NCBI GenBank assembly: GCA_964567295.1
Contig: CAZMLU010000039.1
Span: forward strand, 1-16,531
DNA: 16,531 nt
Origin: SLJK01 sp964567295
GTDB taxonomy: Bacteria > Bacillota > Dethiobacteria > DTU022 > UBA8154
Direction: 5' to 3'
Made by a program: the position numbers and the translations under genes. Below, one piece after another: positions 7,403 to 15,345 of this stretch. Within the stretch, counting starts at the first letter, position 1, and the number at the start of each line of letters is the position of its first letter. A model generated the notes under the pieces. The model did not search any database. It was not told the DNA's origin and saw nothing but the letters and a program-made list of their open reading frames with translations.

Positions 7403-7548
7403 GGCTCCATCTACTCCTTTTTAGGAAAAACTATCACCATACCTTTTAACCTTGGACTTATATTATTTCAAAAACTGGTCCATTTTACAATAGCCAGTTT
7501 TCTGATTACCTTAAAAGGAGCTTAATTTTAGATAATATCCTCTGAACG

Positions 7549-7557
7549 TGTTATAAT
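7549..7557 (+). promoter_or_regulatory. Extended -10 promoter of the penicillin-binding protein gene
   Basis: TGTTATAAT at 7549-7557 is a perfect extended -10 element (TGn-TATAAT). A poor -35 match, TTAGAT, lies 18 bases upstream, as is common for extended -10 promoters. Transcription would begin near 7564, so the first in-frame ATG at 7566 would be leaderless. This argues for a start further downstream. Confidence 0.6.
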
Positions 7558-7625
7558 ATATCTTAATGGCCTGTCAAAAGGGCATGACCATATATAACAC
7601 TTTTTGGAACTTTGAAGTCGAAGGA

Positions 7626-9641
7626 ATGATGCTGTTGAAAACTAATTGGATTCGCTTCAGCGCTGCTCTATTGGTTTTATTACTGGTTACTGTAAGCGGA
7701 GGCTTTGGCGTTTTTGCCTACATGGCATTAAACCTGGAAAGCTTTCCCGATATCGAGCAGCCCCAAACCTCCCGTTTTTATTACGGGGACGGGGAACTTA
7801 TGACTACCCAGTTCGTAGAGAACCGGACTAAGGTTTCTCTGAATGAAGTGGCGGAAGAAGTCATATGGGCCACTATCGCTGTGGAAGACCGGCGATTTTT
7901 CGAACACAACGGCTTCGATTTAAGGGGCATTTTCAGGGCTGCTTTCCAGAACCTGCGCGGTTGGCAGATAACCCAGGGGGGCAGCACCATTACCCAACAG
8001 CTGGCCAAGAATCTTTTTTTATCCCATGAGCGAACCTGGCAGAGAAAGTGGGAAGAGGCTAAACTTACGTGGCAGCTTGAAAGAAGACTCTCTAAGGATG
8101 AAATCCTGCAATTATACCTTAATACCATCTATTACGGGCACGCCACTTACGGCATTGAGGCCGCGGCGCAGCTCTACTTCGATAAATCTGCTGCCGAACT
8201 GTCCCTGGAAGAAGCAGCTTTGCTTGCGGGGCTACCCAGGGGTCCCGGTTATTATTCCCCTTTTATAGATGAGGAAGCCTCCCGTAACCGGCAAGCAGGC
8301 ATCCTCAAGTTAATGGAGGAAGAGGGTTTTATTACGCCTGAAGAGATGGAAAAAGCCCTGGGCAAACAGTTATACTTTAATGAAAGCCCCACGCTTTCGC
8401 GCGAGAGTAGCTATATTGTAGACCAGATACTGTACAGGGAATTTGAGGAGATATCCAAACGCGACCCGGAGATTTTACAAAAAGGGGGGTTATCTTTTTA
8501 CAGTACTATTGATGCCCACATGCAAGCGGCCGCGGAAAGGATCTTGGAGGAAGAGCTGCCCGTGAACGGACAAGACGAGCAGGGGGTTACCCAGCCCCAG
8601 GCGGCACTGGTCGCCATGGAACCAGATACGGGAAAGATCAAGGCTCTGGTAGGGGGGAGGAGCTACGGGGAAACCATGCTAAACCGGGTAAATCTGCCCA
8701 GATCACCAGGCTCCGCCTTTAAACCCCTTGTCTACGCTGCCGCCCTGGAGAGGGGATACACGGCAGCTCATACCTTCCGATGCGAGCCCATATCCCTTGA
8801 GGAAGAAGGAATGGCGGAACCCTACGAGCCTACTGATTTTGGAGGAGGATTTCACTACGATGATTTAACCCTCAGGGAAGCCCTGGTTAAGTCCTGCAAT
8901 ATCACCGCGGTCAAGCTAAACCAGGAGATAGGGGGCGAAAGAACGATTGAAATGGCCCAAAAGTTGGGCATAAAAAGCCCCATGAAGAACTATATATCTG
9001 CACCCCTTGGCACTTTGGAAGTCACCCTCTTGGAACTGACTGCAGCTTATGCCGCTTTTGCCAACGGAGGCTACCGGGTAGAACCTGTGCTCCTGGAAAA
9101 AGCCACCGGTCCCGGTGGTGAGAACCTGATAGATAACTCCCCCCGGCTGGATAAGGTGATGGACGAAAGCGTGGGCTATCTCCTGACAGACTTTCTGCGG
9201 GAAGTGCTTCAACCCGGAGGGACAGCTTCCTCTGTTTCTTTAACACTGGACAGGCCTGCAGCAGGGAAAACCGGCACTTCGCAGGTTCATAAAAATGTCT
9301 ATATGGTGGGCTACACCCCCGACCTGGTAGTGGGACTGTTCGTCGGGGACGATAGAGAATACCCGCTGGAAGAAACGGGCGGAAGCCTGGCCGCACCTTT
9401 ATGGGCAGAATTTATAAAAGAAGCCTCCAGGGATATTCCCCCGGGGGACTTTGTCAGGCCCGGCAACATTGTTCAAATAACCCTCTGCCCCGAAACCGGG
9501 CTAATCCAGTCTACCAACTGCACGGCCACGGGAGAAAAAGAGCTGTTCATCCAAGACACCCAACCGGAAAAGGAGTGTTCCGAGGAAGACTGCCCGCACA
9601 TCGAGACAGCTCCCTGGTGGCACTGGGACTCCTGGTGGTAA
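7626..9641 (+). CDS. Class A penicillin-binding protein (PBP1A-type glycosyltransferase/transpeptidase)
   Basis: This bifunctional enzyme polymerises lipid II and cross-links peptides on the outer face of the membrane. With the start at 7626 the product has 671 residues. One membrane anchor lies at about 9-33. The GT51 domain at about 55-220 contains the catalytic Glu87 in VEDRRFFEHNG, then GGSTITQQLAKNLFL, KWEEAKLTWQLER and NTIYYG. The transpeptidase at about 315-605 has Ser363 in SAFK, SCN at 423-425 and KTGTS at 548-552. All catalytic motifs are intact. A cysteine-containing tail follows (CPETGLIQSTNC, CSEEDC), ending in a Trp-rich APWWHWDSWW. The start is uncertain: AAGGA at 7621-7625 lies before ATG 7626, ATG 7629 and TTG 7635, whereas ATG 7566 lies right at the expected transcription start. 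It is divergent from the VanW gene. Confidence 0.93.
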   Translation: MMLLKTNWIRFSAALLVLLLVTVSGGFGVFAYMALNLESFPDIEQPQTSRFYYGDGELMTTQFVENRTKVSLNEVAEEVIWATIAVEDRRFFEHNGFDLRGIFRAAFQNLRGWQITQGGSTITQQLAKNLFLSHERTWQRKWEEAKLTWQLERRLSKDEILQLYLNTIYYGHATYGIEAAAQLYFDKSAAELSLEEAALLAGLPRGPGYYSPFIDEEASRNRQAGILKLMEEEGFITPEEMEKALGKQLYFNESPTLSRESSYIVDQILYREFEEISKRDPEILQKGGLSFYSTIDAHMQAAAERILEEELPVNGQDEQGVTQPQAALVAMEPDTGKIKALVGGRSYGETMLNRVNLPRSPGSAFKPLVYAAALERGYTAAHTFRCEPISLEEEGMAEPYEPTDFGGGFHYDDLTLREALVKSCNITAVKLNQEIGGERTIEMAQKLGIKSPMKNYISAPLGTLEVTLLELTAAYAAFANGGYRVEPVLLEKATGPGGENLIDNSPRLDKVMDESVGYLLTDFLREVLQPGGTASSVSLTLDRPAAGKTGTSQVHKNVYMVGYTPDLVVGLFVGDDREYPLEETGGSLAAPLWAEFIKEASRDIPPGDFVRPGNIVQITLCPETGLIQSTNCTATGEKELFIQDTQPEKECSEEDCPHIETAPWWHWDSWW

Positions 9642-9682
9642 AGGCACGATATTATGAGGATTTGGATACGTTTGTTTTCCTC

Positions 9683-9704
9683 AACGGGAACAGCCCCCGT
9701 TTTT
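9683..9704 (+). terminator. Short intrinsic terminator after the PBP gene
   Basis: AACGGG (9683-9688) pairs with CCCGTT (9696-9701) across a 7-base loop, and the right arm runs into a T5 stretch (9700-9704). It lies 41 bases after the PBP stop codon and is oriented for the plus strand. Confidence 0.5.
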
Positions 9705-9803
9705 GGGGAGAAAACCATTCGGCAAAGACTGACCGGGAATAAAACGTCCCTATGAAAAAGTTGATCATCGAACCGGTTCTGGCAACCTTTACTTCCCTGC
9801 TTA

Positions 9804-10859
9804 TTATTCTTCATCCACCTTTTTCCTGGAGAATATTCTAAACTTCATGCTGGTCTTTTTCACAACCCCGCTCAGATCGTTTACGAATTCCTCACTTTTT
9901 TTCATAGTACTTTTTGTCGTCCTGGTGAGCACATCCTGCCCGTACCGAAAAGGTCTTTTGCTGGCTCTTGCCGCAGCCCTAAAAATTATCTTGGAGACGG
10001 TATAGGCGGACTCTCCCAGAACTTTGCCCAGCATAGAAGCCGCCTGCACCGCAGCGGCACGCCCGAGCTGTCCTTTCTCCTGCTTTGTCAGTGATGAACA
10101 GTACATCTTGGTTATTACGCCAACCCTTAAGGTCAAGAAAGCATTGGCAGAACCCTGTATAATGGAGTTAGTAACAACGTTAGCGGCTGTATTAAAAGCA
10201 GGAGTAAATGAAGAAAGAGTGCTGCCCATTATAGAAGCTATAACAGGTTCCAGCTGATCCTCCAGTAAATTTAAATTTTCTATTCTGCTGGCCAAAAAAG
10301 CTGTGGCGAACACATTGCTATAGAGATAGATTATTTCCCTTAGATTAGGGCGCTGATTATATAATATTGTTACCTGCCAGACCATGCGGAACTGGGCTAA
10401 AAGGACAATCAGGGCGTCCAGAGCCCCGTACTGGGAAATGGCTGTCATGATAAAAACACTGGAAGCGGTGGACTTTATTCTTTCGTCTGCTTTGTTGTTT
10501 AAAACTTTGAGGGCCTCTTCTACGCTGAATTGTTCGCCGGGAACTATATTAACCCCTTTCAGATGAGGGTTTTTAGTTAAGCGATGACCTAATCTGTAGA
10601 TATATTCCCTGTATTCTTCTCCTTCTGCCCTTTCTGGAGGAAGCAAGGCCCTCGGCATTCTAAACATCCAAATTATGGGAATAATGATGATGGCTGAATA
10701 TAAGATAAGCAACGTATATAACACAAACTGTCCCAAGACAGGATTGACAGCACCGGCAAGGGCTACTACCTGGGCCGTCTGGTTTATTACGAACAAAAAG
10801 AATAAAATAACCAGCAATAGGGCCACCAAAAATATAAGGTGTTTGATATATCTATACAT
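9804..10859 (-). CDS. DUF697-like membrane protein of unknown function
   Basis: This is a 351-residue protein. Two strong membrane segments lie at about 7-27 and 41-66, separated by a short loop. A cytoplasmic region follows with AEGEEYREYIYRLGHRL, then a helix-rich segment at about 130-290 resembling DUF697 (YcjF/UPF0283-type): ISQYGALDALIVLLAQFRMV followed by an ILYNQRPNLREIIYLYSNV stretch. The end is very basic (ASKRPFR, TTKSTMKKSEE, FRIFSRKK), so it may face the cytoplasm or touch lipid or nucleic acid. GGAGG lies 7 bases before the ATG. The related YcjF is a membrane protein of unknown role, so no function is assigned. It is convergent with the PBP gene and appears to be a single-gene unit. 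Confidence 0.75.
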   Translation of the reverse strand: MYRYIKHLIFLVALLLVILFFLFVINQTAQVVALAGAVNPVLGQFVLYTLLILYSAIIIIPIIWMFRMPRALLPPERAEGEEYREYIYRLGHRLTKNPHLKGVNIVPGEQFSVEEALKVLNNKADERIKSTASSVFIMTAISQYGALDALIVLLAQFRMVWQVTILYNQRPNLREIIYLYSNVFATAFLASRIENLNLLEDQLEPVIASIMGSTLSSFTPAFNTAANVVTNSIIQGSANAFLTLRVGVITKMYCSSLTKQEKGQLGRAAAVQAASMLGKVLGESAYTVSKIIFRAAARASKRPFRYGQDVLTRTTKSTMKKSEEFVNDLSGVVKKTSMKFRIFSRKKVDEE

Positions 10860-11146
10860 GGCAAACCTCCGCCAGGAAAAATATTATTTTCGAAAACAGC
10901 CTTAAAGGGGTATATTCTTCTACTTTACTATATTTCCCTGCTTTCTTATCACTGCCATAATGATATAAATTATTTGTTTTTGGAGGATTCCAACAATCAA
11001 TCAGGAAGAAAACAAAGGCAGAATCAAAACATTAGAAGGGTGTGTTGTCAAGCTTGAACACAAAAAGATATGTGAAATTTCATGTCTCCTGTCTTTGCCT
11101 GGTAATGACAAAACAAGAGTAAATTGTTTTAGGGAGGTTGACGAGA

Positions 11147-11571
11147 ATGTTAAACATTAAAGCAGGGCTTGGATAATTCTACCCCTGGCCATTGCCTTTT
11201 TTCTTCTGCTGGCTACTTTCGGTTGTGGAGCGCCCGACGTAGAAGAAGTAACGGACAGAGTGGCGAAGCCCCACCGGGGTGTCCGAAATTGTGAACAATT
11301 TTGAGGAAGAGGTTGATGGTGAAGTTATACCTGGAGAATTTGTGGGCACAATGTTAGAGGGTTTAATCTCAGGAATATTGCAGAAGTAACCCGCCTGGAG
11401 GTAGAAATCGCCCCCCCGTTAACACCTGAAGGAGAAGAAGGCACTGCGAACTGGAGTGTGGCTGACTTCAATGATGACTTCCAGATGCTGGTTGAGTGGA
11501 GCTGGGACGAAGTAACAGCTGAAGGAGATCTGGCCCTTTCGTATTACCTGACTAACTTGGTGCCTCGATAA
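11147..11571 (+). pseudogene. Lipoprotein gene broken by three frameshifts
   Basis: A strong AGGGAGG site lies 9 bases before the ATG at 11147, but that frame stops after nine codons (MLNIKAGLG). The next frame continues as RAWIILPLAIAFFLLLATFG then CGAPDVEEVTDRVA, a textbook lipoprotein signal with its cysteine. A third stretch reads GVSEIVNNFEEEVDGEVIPG then EFVGT. A final one reads VRGFNLRNIAEVTRLEVEIA and on through GEEGTANWSVADFNDDFQML to TNLVPR and TAA at 11569. Net shifts are minus one, plus one, minus one; the second falls in a CCCC/GGGG region and the first next to an A run. Joined, the product would be about 142 residues: an exported acidic lipoprotein that I do not recognise. Either a decayed gene or consensus errors in the assembly explains it. 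Confidence 0.7.
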
Positions 11572-11619
11572 TAAAGATTACACATAGCCTTTTATTTTTA
11601 CGGAAATGGAGAAGCAAAA

Positions 11620-12030
11620 GTGCAATCATATTGGCTTCTAAAAACGGAACCGGAAGAGTACTCCTGGCAGGATATTTTACGGGATAAAAGGACGGTCTGG
11701 GATGGCGTTAAATCTAATCCGGCATTAAAAATCCTGGCACAGATGAAATCAGATGATCTGGCTTTCATCTATCACACAGGTAAGGAACGCGCCATAATGG
11801 GTGTAGCTCGGGTCGCAGGAGAGCCCTACCCCGACCCTGGCAGAGCCAACCCACGCCTCCTGGTAGTAGAAGTAATAGCACAGGAAAGCTTGCCCCAGCC
11901 GGTTACGCTGGCCAGGATCAAAAAAAGCAAGCTTTTCCCTGATTGGGAGCTGGTTCGCCAGCCTCGTCTTTCTGTAGTACCCGTGAGTGAGAAACAATGG
12001 AAAACCATTCTGGAAATGGCCTTTTTGTAA
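11620..12030 (+). CDS. EVE domain-containing protein
   Basis: This is a 136-residue single-domain protein. The EVE fold belongs to the PUA/YTH-like group and is thought to bind modified nucleobases in DNA or RNA. Family signatures are WLLKTEPEEYSWQDI at 5-19, TVWDGVKSNPA at 25-35, DDLAFIYHTGKERAIMGVAR at 45-64 and PYPDPG soon after, covering the whole usual length. The start is GTG at 11620, supported by ATGGAGAAG about 8 bases upstream; no in-frame ATG precedes the conserved SYWLLKTEP. It follows the broken lipoprotein gene by 48 bp and its stop is only 10 bp from the convergent ymdB stop. No restriction or modification gene is visible, so a defence role is not supported here. Confidence 0.92.
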   Translation: MQSYWLLKTEPEEYSWQDILRDKRTVWDGVKSNPALKILAQMKSDDLAFIYHTGKERAIMGVARVAGEPYPDPGRANPRLLVVEVIAQESLPQPVTLARIKKSKLFPDWELVRQPRLSVVPVSEKQWKTILEMAFL

Positions 12031-12040
12031 AAAGGTGCCG

Positions 12041-12883
12041 TTAGTTATTACCCCCCGATGGAAGGGTGTTAACAGTCCTGTTAATTCTCCTTATCTCCAA
12101 AGCTTTTCCGCTTTGGGCATCCAGAAGAAGGTGCACGCCCTGGACAGCACAACTTCCCCGTGCAATGTGAAAGCCCAAAGGGGTCCCCTTTCTGAAGACC
12201 TCTAACATTTTATCGGGGTCCAACCCTATCACTGACCGCACCGGTCCCGTCATACCGGCATCGCTGATATAGGCAGCCTTTTCGGGGTAGATGCATTCAT
12301 CGGCAGTCTGCACATGGGTATGTGTCCCTATAACAGCACTAGCCTTATCCTTCAAAAACCATCCCAGTGCGTGCTTCTCGGAGGTTGCTTCCGCGTGAAA
12401 GTCTACCACCACAAGGGGGGTCACCTCAAGCAAAGAAGCCATATCCTCTTCTGCCTGCTGAAAGGGACAGTTACTATGCGGCATAAAAACGCGGCCCATC
12501 AGGTTCAAAACGCCCACAGCACAGCCTCCGTGCTGAAAAATACCGGCTCCTCTCCCCGGCATAAAAGAAGACATATTGGCGGGACGAAGCAGCCGGGTTT
12601 CCTTATCTATAGCGGGGATAATCTCCTCGTTCCCCCAGACATGGTTTCCTGTTGTCAAGACGTCGGTCCCTGCCTCCAACAGTTCACGCGTTACCGCAGG
12701 AGTAATCCCATTGCCTTCGGCAGAGTTCTCCCCGTTTGCAATAACCATATCCGCCGCGAATTCTTCTTTTAGAGAGGGAAGCAACCTTTCAAACGCCTCA
12801 CGGCCGGGCTTACCCATAATATCACCGAAAAAGAGAACGCTCAGTGTTTTACCTGCAAAAAAACCCGTTTCCAGTGATCCCAT
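12041..12883 (-). CDS. ymdB: YmdB-type metallophosphoesterase (TIGR00282 family)
   Basis: This is a 280-residue cytosolic phosphodiesterase; B. subtilis YmdB acts on cyclic nucleotides and affects biofilm and motility switching. The metal ligands are all present: Asp21 (FFGDIMG), Glu52 and Asn53 (ANGENSAEG), Asn80 (TTGNHVW), His163 (DFHAEATSEK), and His188 and His190 (GTHTHVQTAD). Each is displaced by 13 from the ligand numbers I recall for B. subtilis YmdB, so the core is colinear and the N-terminus carries about 13 extra residues (MGSLETGFFAGKT). The start is supported by AGGAGG 12 bases before the ATG. In many Firmicutes ymdB lies beside rny (RNase Y); that gene is not in the window. A -35/-10 pair is visible at 12948-12976. 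Confidence 0.95.
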   Translation of the reverse strand: MGSLETGFFAGKTLSVLFFGDIMGKPGREAFERLLPSLKEEFAADMVIANGENSAEGNGITPAVTRELLEAGTDVLTTGNHVWGNEEIIPAIDKETRLLRPANMSSFMPGRGAGIFQHGGCAVGVLNLMGRVFMPHSNCPFQQAEEDMASLLEVTPLVVVDFHAEATSEKHALGWFLKDKASAVIGTHTHVQTADECIYPEKAAYISDAGMTGPVRSVIGLDPDKMLEVFRKGTPLGFHIARGSCAVQGVHLLLDAQSGKALEIRRINRTVNTLPSGGNN

Positions 12884-12947
12884 TTTCCTGCAATCCTCCT
12901 AACCTTTGCTACGAAAATGAAGAAAACTTTGGATTGCACCCATTGCA

Positions 12948-12976
12948 ATATAAACACAAAAATTTATAAAATGCAA
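12948..12976 (-). promoter_or_regulatory. Candidate promoter of ymdB
   Basis: On the minus strand TTGCAT (12976-12971) and TTATAT (12953-12948) are separated by 17 bases, a sigma-70-type arrangement about 65 bases upstream of the ymdB start. The region is AT-rich, so chance matches are easy. Confidence 0.4.
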
Positions 12977-13043
12977 GAACATATAAGCAAGAAACAATAC
13001 CTGGCCTTCTCTACCCCAAAATATAGTTCGCCAAAAATTTTTT

Positions 13044-13080
13044 GAGAAATAAAAAACCAGAAGTTATAGCTCCTGGTTTT
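13044..13080 (-). terminator. Intrinsic terminator of the hydrolase/ATP-grasp/aldo-keto reductase cluster
   Basis: Read on the minus strand, AAAACCAGGAG pairs with CTTCTGGTTTT (including one G-U pair) around the loop CTATAA and is followed by TTTTTTATTT. It lies 45 bases after the aldo/keto reductase stop, a standard strong terminator. Confidence 0.8.
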
Positions 13081-13125
13081 CCACTCTCATTCTAAAAGGC
13101 CCTATTCTAAGGAGCTTCTACAATG

Positions 13126-13980
13126 TTACCCCCAATTGCGATAAAAAGCTAGCTTTGAGGCGTTAGGCCGAAAATAGCCTTCTATTTCCTCCCGTTCTTT
13201 TTGGGAAAGGGAAGTAAAAGTTCGCCCAACTTCAGCCAAGGTCGTTACTTCCTGGAGAGTAGAGCATCCCACAATGGCCAGGCTTATATCATAAGAAAGG
13301 GCATACTTAATCAACAAGTCCGGGGTGATCCCTGATTCCGGAGCAAGATAGCGAGAGGCTCCCAGCACTTTCATGGCAATCACGGCAAGTCCTTTATCCA
13401 GGGCCGCAGTAAGAGTTGTATCCAAAAATCCGCCCAATACACCCTCTACGGGATTAACAGGCATCAGCACTGTATCGACAGGCCATTTCTGGACGGCATA
13501 GGTAAGAATATCTGGATCTACGTGACCTGACACCCCAATGAAACGGACTTTCCCCTTTTCTTTAGCTTCAAGAAAAGCTTCCAGAGCTCCTCCTGGGGAC
13601 TCTATAGCTTGAAGATCGGCCTGGTCGCGTATATCGTGTATTTGCCACAAATCCAGGTATTCTATTCCCATGGTCTGCAGGGAGTCATCCAGTTCTGCCA
13701 AGGCCCTTTTTTTATCACGGCTGGCCGATTTACTGGTCTGAAAAATCTCCTCGCGGCGATTGGGGTTTTCACGCCAAAAAAGACCGTAATATCCCTGGCT
13801 GCCGGAATAAGCTTGTGCTGTATCAAAATATCCGATACCCTGACCGGCTGCCATCTCAATGAGTCCCATGGCTGCGGTTTCCTTGCCGTAAGTGCGGAGT
13901 ATACCTTCACCCCCGAGGCCTACACAGGTCATTCGAAGACCCGTGCTGCCAAACGCCCTTTTGTTAATAGCGTCTTCCAC
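13126..13980 (-). CDS. Aldo/keto reductase
   Basis: This is a 284-residue cytosolic NAD(P)H-dependent oxidoreductase with a TIM-barrel fold. The catalytic tetrad is complete: Asp53 and Tyr58 in YFDTAQAY, Lys84 in TSKSASR, and His115 in LWQIHDI. The N-terminal FGSTGLRMTCVGLGGEG and the C-terminal VGCSTLQEVTTL (cofactor phosphate-binding area) are as expected. Many clostridial homologues carry a ferredoxin-like Cys-rich extension of about 80-100 residues; this one ends at AFYRNWG without it. The start is GTG at 13980 with GAAGGAGGAAA just upstream. It follows the ATP-grasp gene by 53 bp; a weak hairpin (CCGCT with AGCGG, 14014-14031) in that gap could partly uncouple the two. Substrate unknown. 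Confidence 0.93.
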   Translation of the reverse strand: MEDAINKRAFGSTGLRMTCVGLGGEGILRTYGKETAAMGLIEMAAGQGIGYFDTAQAYSGSQGYYGLFWRENPNRREEIFQTSKSASRDKKRALAELDDSLQTMGIEYLDLWQIHDIRDQADLQAIESPGGALEAFLEAKEKGKVRFIGVSGHVDPDILTYAVQKWPVDTVLMPVNPVEGVLGGFLDTTLTAALDKGLAVIAMKVLGASRYLAPESGITPDLLIKYALSYDISLAIVGCSTLQEVTTLAEVGRTFTSLSQKEREEIEGYFRPNASKLAFYRNWG

Positions 13981-14033
13981 GGCAATTTCCTCCTTCTGTA
14001 AAAAGTTTAAACTCCGCTAATAACAGAGCGGTT

Positions 14034-15329
14034 TTATCGTAGACGAACTTTGTCATCGTATTCAATTTCAAAGGTCAACCCATCTACTGCATTGTTATAT
14101 TTTTCGACCAGTTCCTGCTGGTCCCTGCCACCGATAAAGATATTGGCAAGCTCATAACTATAGCTATCTTGGCCCTGCAACTTGCTCAGGTGTATTCCTG
14201 CCGGCACCTGTAATTTAACTTCCAATCCAGGGATAAACTTCTTCAAAATATTTATCTCTTCTTTTGCGGGAACCTTGTTGACCTGTCCCGTCTCAAAAAC
14301 TCGCAGCATAAAATTGGCCGCCTTGTTGAATTCCCCATTATATCCCAGGGTCTTTGGTTTCTCGCCCAGTGCAAGTTTCACCATAATGGAATGGTGAGAG
14401 ATGCCGTGCACCTTTTCAAAGATATCGGTATGGGCCTGGGAAATGCGCGGATTAATTTCCAGCAGGTAGACCTCGTCTGCAGTTTGATCATAAAAAAACT
14501 CTATGTTAAAAGGGCAGTTGTCCAGATCTATCTGCTTAATGATTCTGCGGGTTACATCGGCCATACGGAACTGGATCTCCTGGGGTAGTGAAGAAGGATA
14601 TTCATAACGGGAAAAGGAAGAACGATCAGCTTCCCTGATGGAATCAACCAGGCCGTAGGCAACAACTTTGCCGTTATGGATATATCCCTCCAGAGTGCAC
14701 TGGTGTCCGGCGATGATACTCTCCGCAATGCAGGTTTCTTCCATGCTGGCGAATTCTTCAGGGATGTTGTATATGCGCATAAATTCATGGAAGGGTTCGC
14801 TGATAAACTGGATATGCTTTCGCATCTCTTGCATACACTCATAAAACTGCGCTTCACCGTTAATACGAAAGGCCAAAAAAGAACGAAAGGACTTGATAGG
14901 CTTTACCCAAAAAGGAGGGAGGAGACCAATGTTTTCAAAAGCCTGGGGGTCGAAGGGATCAAAAGCTTTAAATACTGGAATATGCTCGCTTATAACTTTA
15001 CTCTGCTCCAGGCGGCTCCAGAATTTGTTTTCGCATTTTATCATACTTTCGAGTGAAGGTCCGGGAACCCCGAACTTTTCTGCAATAACAGGAACCAAAA
15101 TAGTCCCTGGAAAATCATAATAACTGGCAACCGCGTCTATCCTGCCATGCTCCTCGATTCTTTTAAAACACAGTTGGATTAATTCCCTGATATTATAGCC
15201 GTCAACATCCCGAATTTCCCCAATATGCAGTGCAGGAAGAAAGTCGCAGTACTCCGCCTCCGGCAGATTTCGCAGTTTTTGCAGATTAAAATCATCCATG
15301 CCGATAATAAATACTTGCTTTTTCTCCAT
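14034..15329 (-). CDS. ATP-grasp domain carboxylate ligase
   Basis: This is a 431-residue soluble protein. A pre-ATP-grasp region at 1-95 (QVFIIGMDDFN, VIAEKFGVPGPS) leads into the ATP-binding lobe with Lys102 (ENKFW) and Lys143 (FWVKPIKSFRS), then the Mg-binding pair Glu277 (FNIEFFYD) and Glu291-Asn293 (LLEINPRIS). The C-terminal 310-431 segment is like that of biotin-carboxylase/carbamoyl-phosphate-synthetase-type ATP-grasp ligases. Such enzymes join a carboxylate to an amine or thiol through an acyl phosphate. The specific substrates cannot be read from sequence. AAAGAGG precedes the ATG, and the start lies 16 bp after the hydrolase stop, so the two are very likely cotranscribed. PylC-like or peptide-ligase functions are alternatives; no partner genes for those pathways are seen. 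Confidence 0.87.
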   Translation of the reverse strand: MEKKQVFIIGMDDFNLQKLRNLPEAEYCDFLPALHIGEIRDVDGYNIRELIQLCFKRIEEHGRIDAVASYYDFPGTILVPVIAEKFGVPGPSLESMIKCENKFWSRLEQSKVISEHIPVFKAFDPFDPQAFENIGLLPPFWVKPIKSFRSFLAFRINGEAQFYECMQEMRKHIQFISEPFHEFMRIYNIPEEFASMEETCIAESIIAGHQCTLEGYIHNGKVVAYGLVDSIREADRSSFSRYEYPSSLPQEIQFRMADVTRRIIKQIDLDNCPFNIEFFYDQTADEVYLLEINPRISQAHTDIFEKVHGISHHSIMVKLALGEKPKTLGYNGEFNKAANFMLRVFETGQVNKVPAKEEINILKKFIPGLEVKLQVPAGIHLSKLQGQDSYSYELANIFIGGRDQQELVEKYNNAVDGLTFEIEYDDKVRLR

Positions 15330-15345
15330 CAGCTATTCCTCTTTC

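Noticed and set aside
7566..7625. Upstream start of the PBP at ATG 7566
   Set aside because: It coincides with the predicted transcription start of an extended -10 promoter and has no ribosome binding site; it would also put 20 mostly polar residues before the membrane anchor.
10969..11160. Open plus-strand frame (containing KTLEGCVVKLEHKKICEISC) after a GGAGG at 10982, running into the start of the broken lipoprotein gene
   Set aside because: No in-frame ATG, GTG or TTG follows the ribosome-binding-like site at usable distance, and the peptide matches nothing I recognise. It might be another broken gene but cannot be supported.
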